From NCBI GenBank assembly GCA_039199225.1, contig JBCCSZ010000351.1, positions 1 to 7,501 of the forward strand: a stretch of DNA of 7,501 bases, given 5' to 3'. The translations under genes and the position numbers were made by a program. The notes beneath the pieces are model-generated. The model was not told where the DNA came from. It was given only the letters and a program-made list of their open reading frames with translations, and ran no database searches. Of this stretch, positions 6,049 through 7,501 are shown piece by piece. This DNA is from JBCCSZ01 sp039199225. GTDB taxonomy: Bacteria > Bacteroidota > Bacteroidia > Chitinophagales > Saprospiraceae. Within the stretch, counting starts at the first letter, position 1. The number at the start of each line of letters is the position of its first letter.

Positions 6049-6071
6049 GACCTGTTTTAGCCATACAGGTC
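6049..6071 (-). terminator. Stem-loop downstream of the cyclase gene
   Basis: GACCTGT (6049-6055) and ACAGGTC (6065-6071) are perfect inverted copies around a 9-nt loop. It begins 47 bp beyond the cyclase stop codon (TAA at 6118-6120) in the direction of transcription. The following bases on the minus strand (TTGCAGTTCTTGG) are only modestly T-rich, so termination is plausible but unproven. Confidence 0.4.
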
Positions 6072-6117
6072 AATAGCTGTAGTGGAGGGGGGTAGAACAT
6101 GTCCTGTTTTGTGCGGT

Positions 6118-7344
6118 TTATTTGGCAAAGTACATTTCCATTTCTCCTTTTCCCTTGGCATGAATTTTCCCCCTGTATTCGCAATCGATGTCATTTTTGA
6201 CAAGTTGATAAGTCGGGCCTGAGATATTTATTTTGCCAGCTTCTCCTGATGACTCCATTCTACTTGCCGTATTAATGGTATCTCCAAAGAGATCGTATCT
6301 GAACTTTTTCTTTCCGACCACTCCAGCTACAATTGGTCCGGAATGTATCCCAACTCTCATGCTCCACTTTATTTCATGTTTTTGATTTCTTTCCTCAAGG
6401 TAGTGTAGCATTTGTTGTGCAGCTTTAATGCAATTAGTAGCATGCTCGGCTATCCCTTTTCCAAGGCCAGATGCAGCGACATATGCATCACCAATTGTTT
6501 CAATTTTTTCAACGCCTTCCTCCTCAATGATTTCATCGAATCGTCCAAAAATATCATTGAGTTCATTAACTAAAGTGATTTCTGAAATGGATGCTACCAA
6601 CTCTGTGAAGTTTTTGAAGTCAGTAAATAGTATGGTCACATTCTTGTGCCTTTGAGGAATTGTTTTACCGGTTTCTTTTAAATCCTTCGCTACATTTGCC
6701 GGCAGAATATTGTGCAGCAGATCATCTGATTTTTTTTGTTCAGCCATTAAGGATTCCTCTGATCTATCAATCAGAACAGACAAACTCCATATCAGTATGA
6801 GACAAATGAGTCCAGTTATACTGATATTGACGACTTGCGATAAATAGGGGTCCACTTCAGTGTAATAAGCATTGATCTTTGATTGAAATAATACAGTGAG
6901 AATCAACGTCAGGCAGGCCAGTATACTAAAACCATGAGCTAGTTTTCTTGCCTTTCGGGGGAAAGTCATGTACGGCAGAATAATGACTAAGAAATAAATG
7001 ACCGCAACACCTGACGAATATCCCAACAAATATAGAAATGAGAGAACCGACGCATACGATGTAATAATAAGCCATGTGGTAGCCAGTACCCGCCAACCTT
7101 TATTGTTAAAAAAAAGCACGGCTAGAAACATCAATCCCAGCAGTGCATTGGTTCCGTAAATTATTGAAGATTCAGTGAGATAGATTGAAATCAGCATCCA
7201 AATTGCATTAAATATTATGCCTAGAATCGATGCAATATTTGTTACTCTTAGATACCTGATTTCAGTGATGGAAAAGTCCTTTTTAGCACCAATATCAACT
7301 ATTCTTTGGATGAATCGAAATTCGCTTTTATCATCAATTGACAT
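6118..7344 (-). CDS. Six-transmembrane class III nucleotidyl cyclase
   Basis: The protein has 408 residues. The N-terminal half has about six transmembrane segments (roughly 36-55, 61-80, 87-107, 111-126, 138-153 and 170-192). Next comes the helical signalling linker LLHNILPANVAKDLKETG (209-226), typical of cyclases joined to sensor modules. The catalytic domain spans about 230-408. Metal-binding aspartates are D242 (LFTDF) and D286 (IGDAY). Transition-state residues N358 and R362 are present in INTASRM, and the phosphate-contacting lysine is near 397 (KGKG). One chain carries all catalytic residues, so a homodimer is expected. The base-specificity positions are E282 (KIETIGD) and D351 (YDLFGD): Glu resembles guanylyl cyclases and Asp resembles adenylyl cyclases, so cAMP or cGMP production cannot be decided. 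An AAGGA lies 4 nt upstream of the ATG at 7344. The membrane half probably senses or tunes activity. Confidence 0.92.
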   Translation of the reverse strand: MSIDDKSEFRFIQRIVDIGAKKDFSITEIRYLRVTNIASILGIIFNAIWMLISIYLTESSIIYGTNALLGLMFLAVLFFNNKGWRVLATTWLIITSYASVLSFLYLLGYSSGVAVIYFLVIILPYMTFPRKARKLAHGFSILACLTLILTVLFQSKINAYYTEVDPYLSQVVNISITGLICLILIWSLSVLIDRSEESLMAEQKKSDDLLHNILPANVAKDLKETGKTIPQRHKNVTILFTDFKNFTELVASISEITLVNELNDIFGRFDEIIEEEGVEKIETIGDAYVAASGLGKGIAEHATNCIKAAQQMLHYLEERNQKHEIKWSMRVGIHSGPIVAGVVGKKKFRYDLFGDTINTASRMESSGEAGKINISGPTYQLVKNDIDCEYRGKIHAKGKGEMEMYFAK

Positions 7345-7501
7345 TTGATCCTTTTTTTTCTTTAGATTATTGATTGCTTTTTAATTTTCGTACATACCCT
7401 ATTATTTACTTTTTTGCCTTTTCAGTATTTTGACCATTCTATTATTTATGATTTCTGACAAGTTCCAATTGTACAGTTTAGGATCGGTTGTACTGTAGAA
7501 C
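7345..7501. other. Upstream region of the cyclase gene, A/T-rich, with end repeats
   Basis: The region is strongly A/T-rich and has no open frame of note. An AAGGA ribosome-binding site sits just before the cyclase ATG (minus strand, about 7349-7353). TTGTAC occurs twice, at 7469-7474 and 7488-7493, and TACAGT (7472-7477) is inverted as ACTGTA (7492-7497). No clear TAnnTTTG element for the cyclase is visible. Confidence 0.4.

Larger units (their letters stand above)
5768..6117. other. Non-coding region between the beta-barrel and cyclase genes
   Basis: This 350-bp stretch separates two leftward genes and appears non-coding. It contains three structured elements listed separately: a hairpin next to the beta-barrel start, a 21-bp-period direct repeat and a 7-bp-arm stem-loop behind the cyclase gene. 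No convincing -7/-33 pair for the beta-barrel gene was found. Confidence 0.5.

Noticed and set aside
5981..6184. 67-codon minus-strand open frame overlapping the end of the cyclase gene
   Set aside because: Its first third is the cyclase coding region in another frame, and the remainder covers the stem-loop and the direct repeats. Composition does not suggest a real protein.

Overview
The window looks like chromosomal DNA from a member of the Bacteroidota. The main evidence is the carboxy-terminal type IX secretion (T9SS) sorting domain of the first gene. Supporting evidence is a small Bacteroidota-style Crp/Fnr regulator, a near-consensus TAnnTTTG -7 promoter element, generally weak Shine-Dalgarno signals and moderate GC content. 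The 'LDADGC' style of the secreted repeat protein is reminiscent of Saprospiria, but I would not place it below phylum. No rRNA, tRNA, CRISPR array or intact mobile element is visible.

Left part (1-1717): the 3' end of a secreted beta-propeller-like protein with a T9SS type A sorting domain runs rightward. It converges, with only 12 bp between stop codons, on a leftward AI-2E/PerM-family membrane protein.

Centre (1718-3372): the most interesting locus. A leftward, membrane-anchored protein carries the fold signature of the fungal luciferase (Luz)/DUF5519 family. It is transcribed divergently from a short Crp/Fnr-family regulator. The shared intergenic region holds a -7 promoter element for the Luz-like gene, a candidate promoter for the regulator and a 6+6 bp inverted repeat that could be an operator. 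The regulator ends at a hairpin of 9 bp plus inner pairs, placed midway between convergent genes and probably a bidirectional terminator.

Right-centre (3373-5767): a leftward orphan periplasmic solute-binding protein (COG1840/FbpA-like) with no permease or ATPase in view, a 517-bp non-coding stretch, and a leftward outer-membrane beta-barrel protein. The beta-barrel gene has a strong hairpin (about 10 bp per arm) ending only 12 nt before its start codon.

Right end (5768-7501): a 350-bp non-coding region contains a direct repeat with an exact 21-bp period and a 7-bp-arm stem-loop. It is followed by a leftward six-transmembrane class III nucleotidyl cyclase. Its base-recognition pair is Glu/Asp, a mix of the guanylyl (Glu/Cys) and adenylyl (Lys/Asp) patterns.

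The genes do not form one obvious operon. The clearest functional unit is the divergent regulator/Luz-like pair. The nearby cyclase and Crp/Fnr protein invite a cyclic-nucleotide link, but the regulator lacks the usual phosphate-binding arginine, so direct cAMP sensing is not supported.
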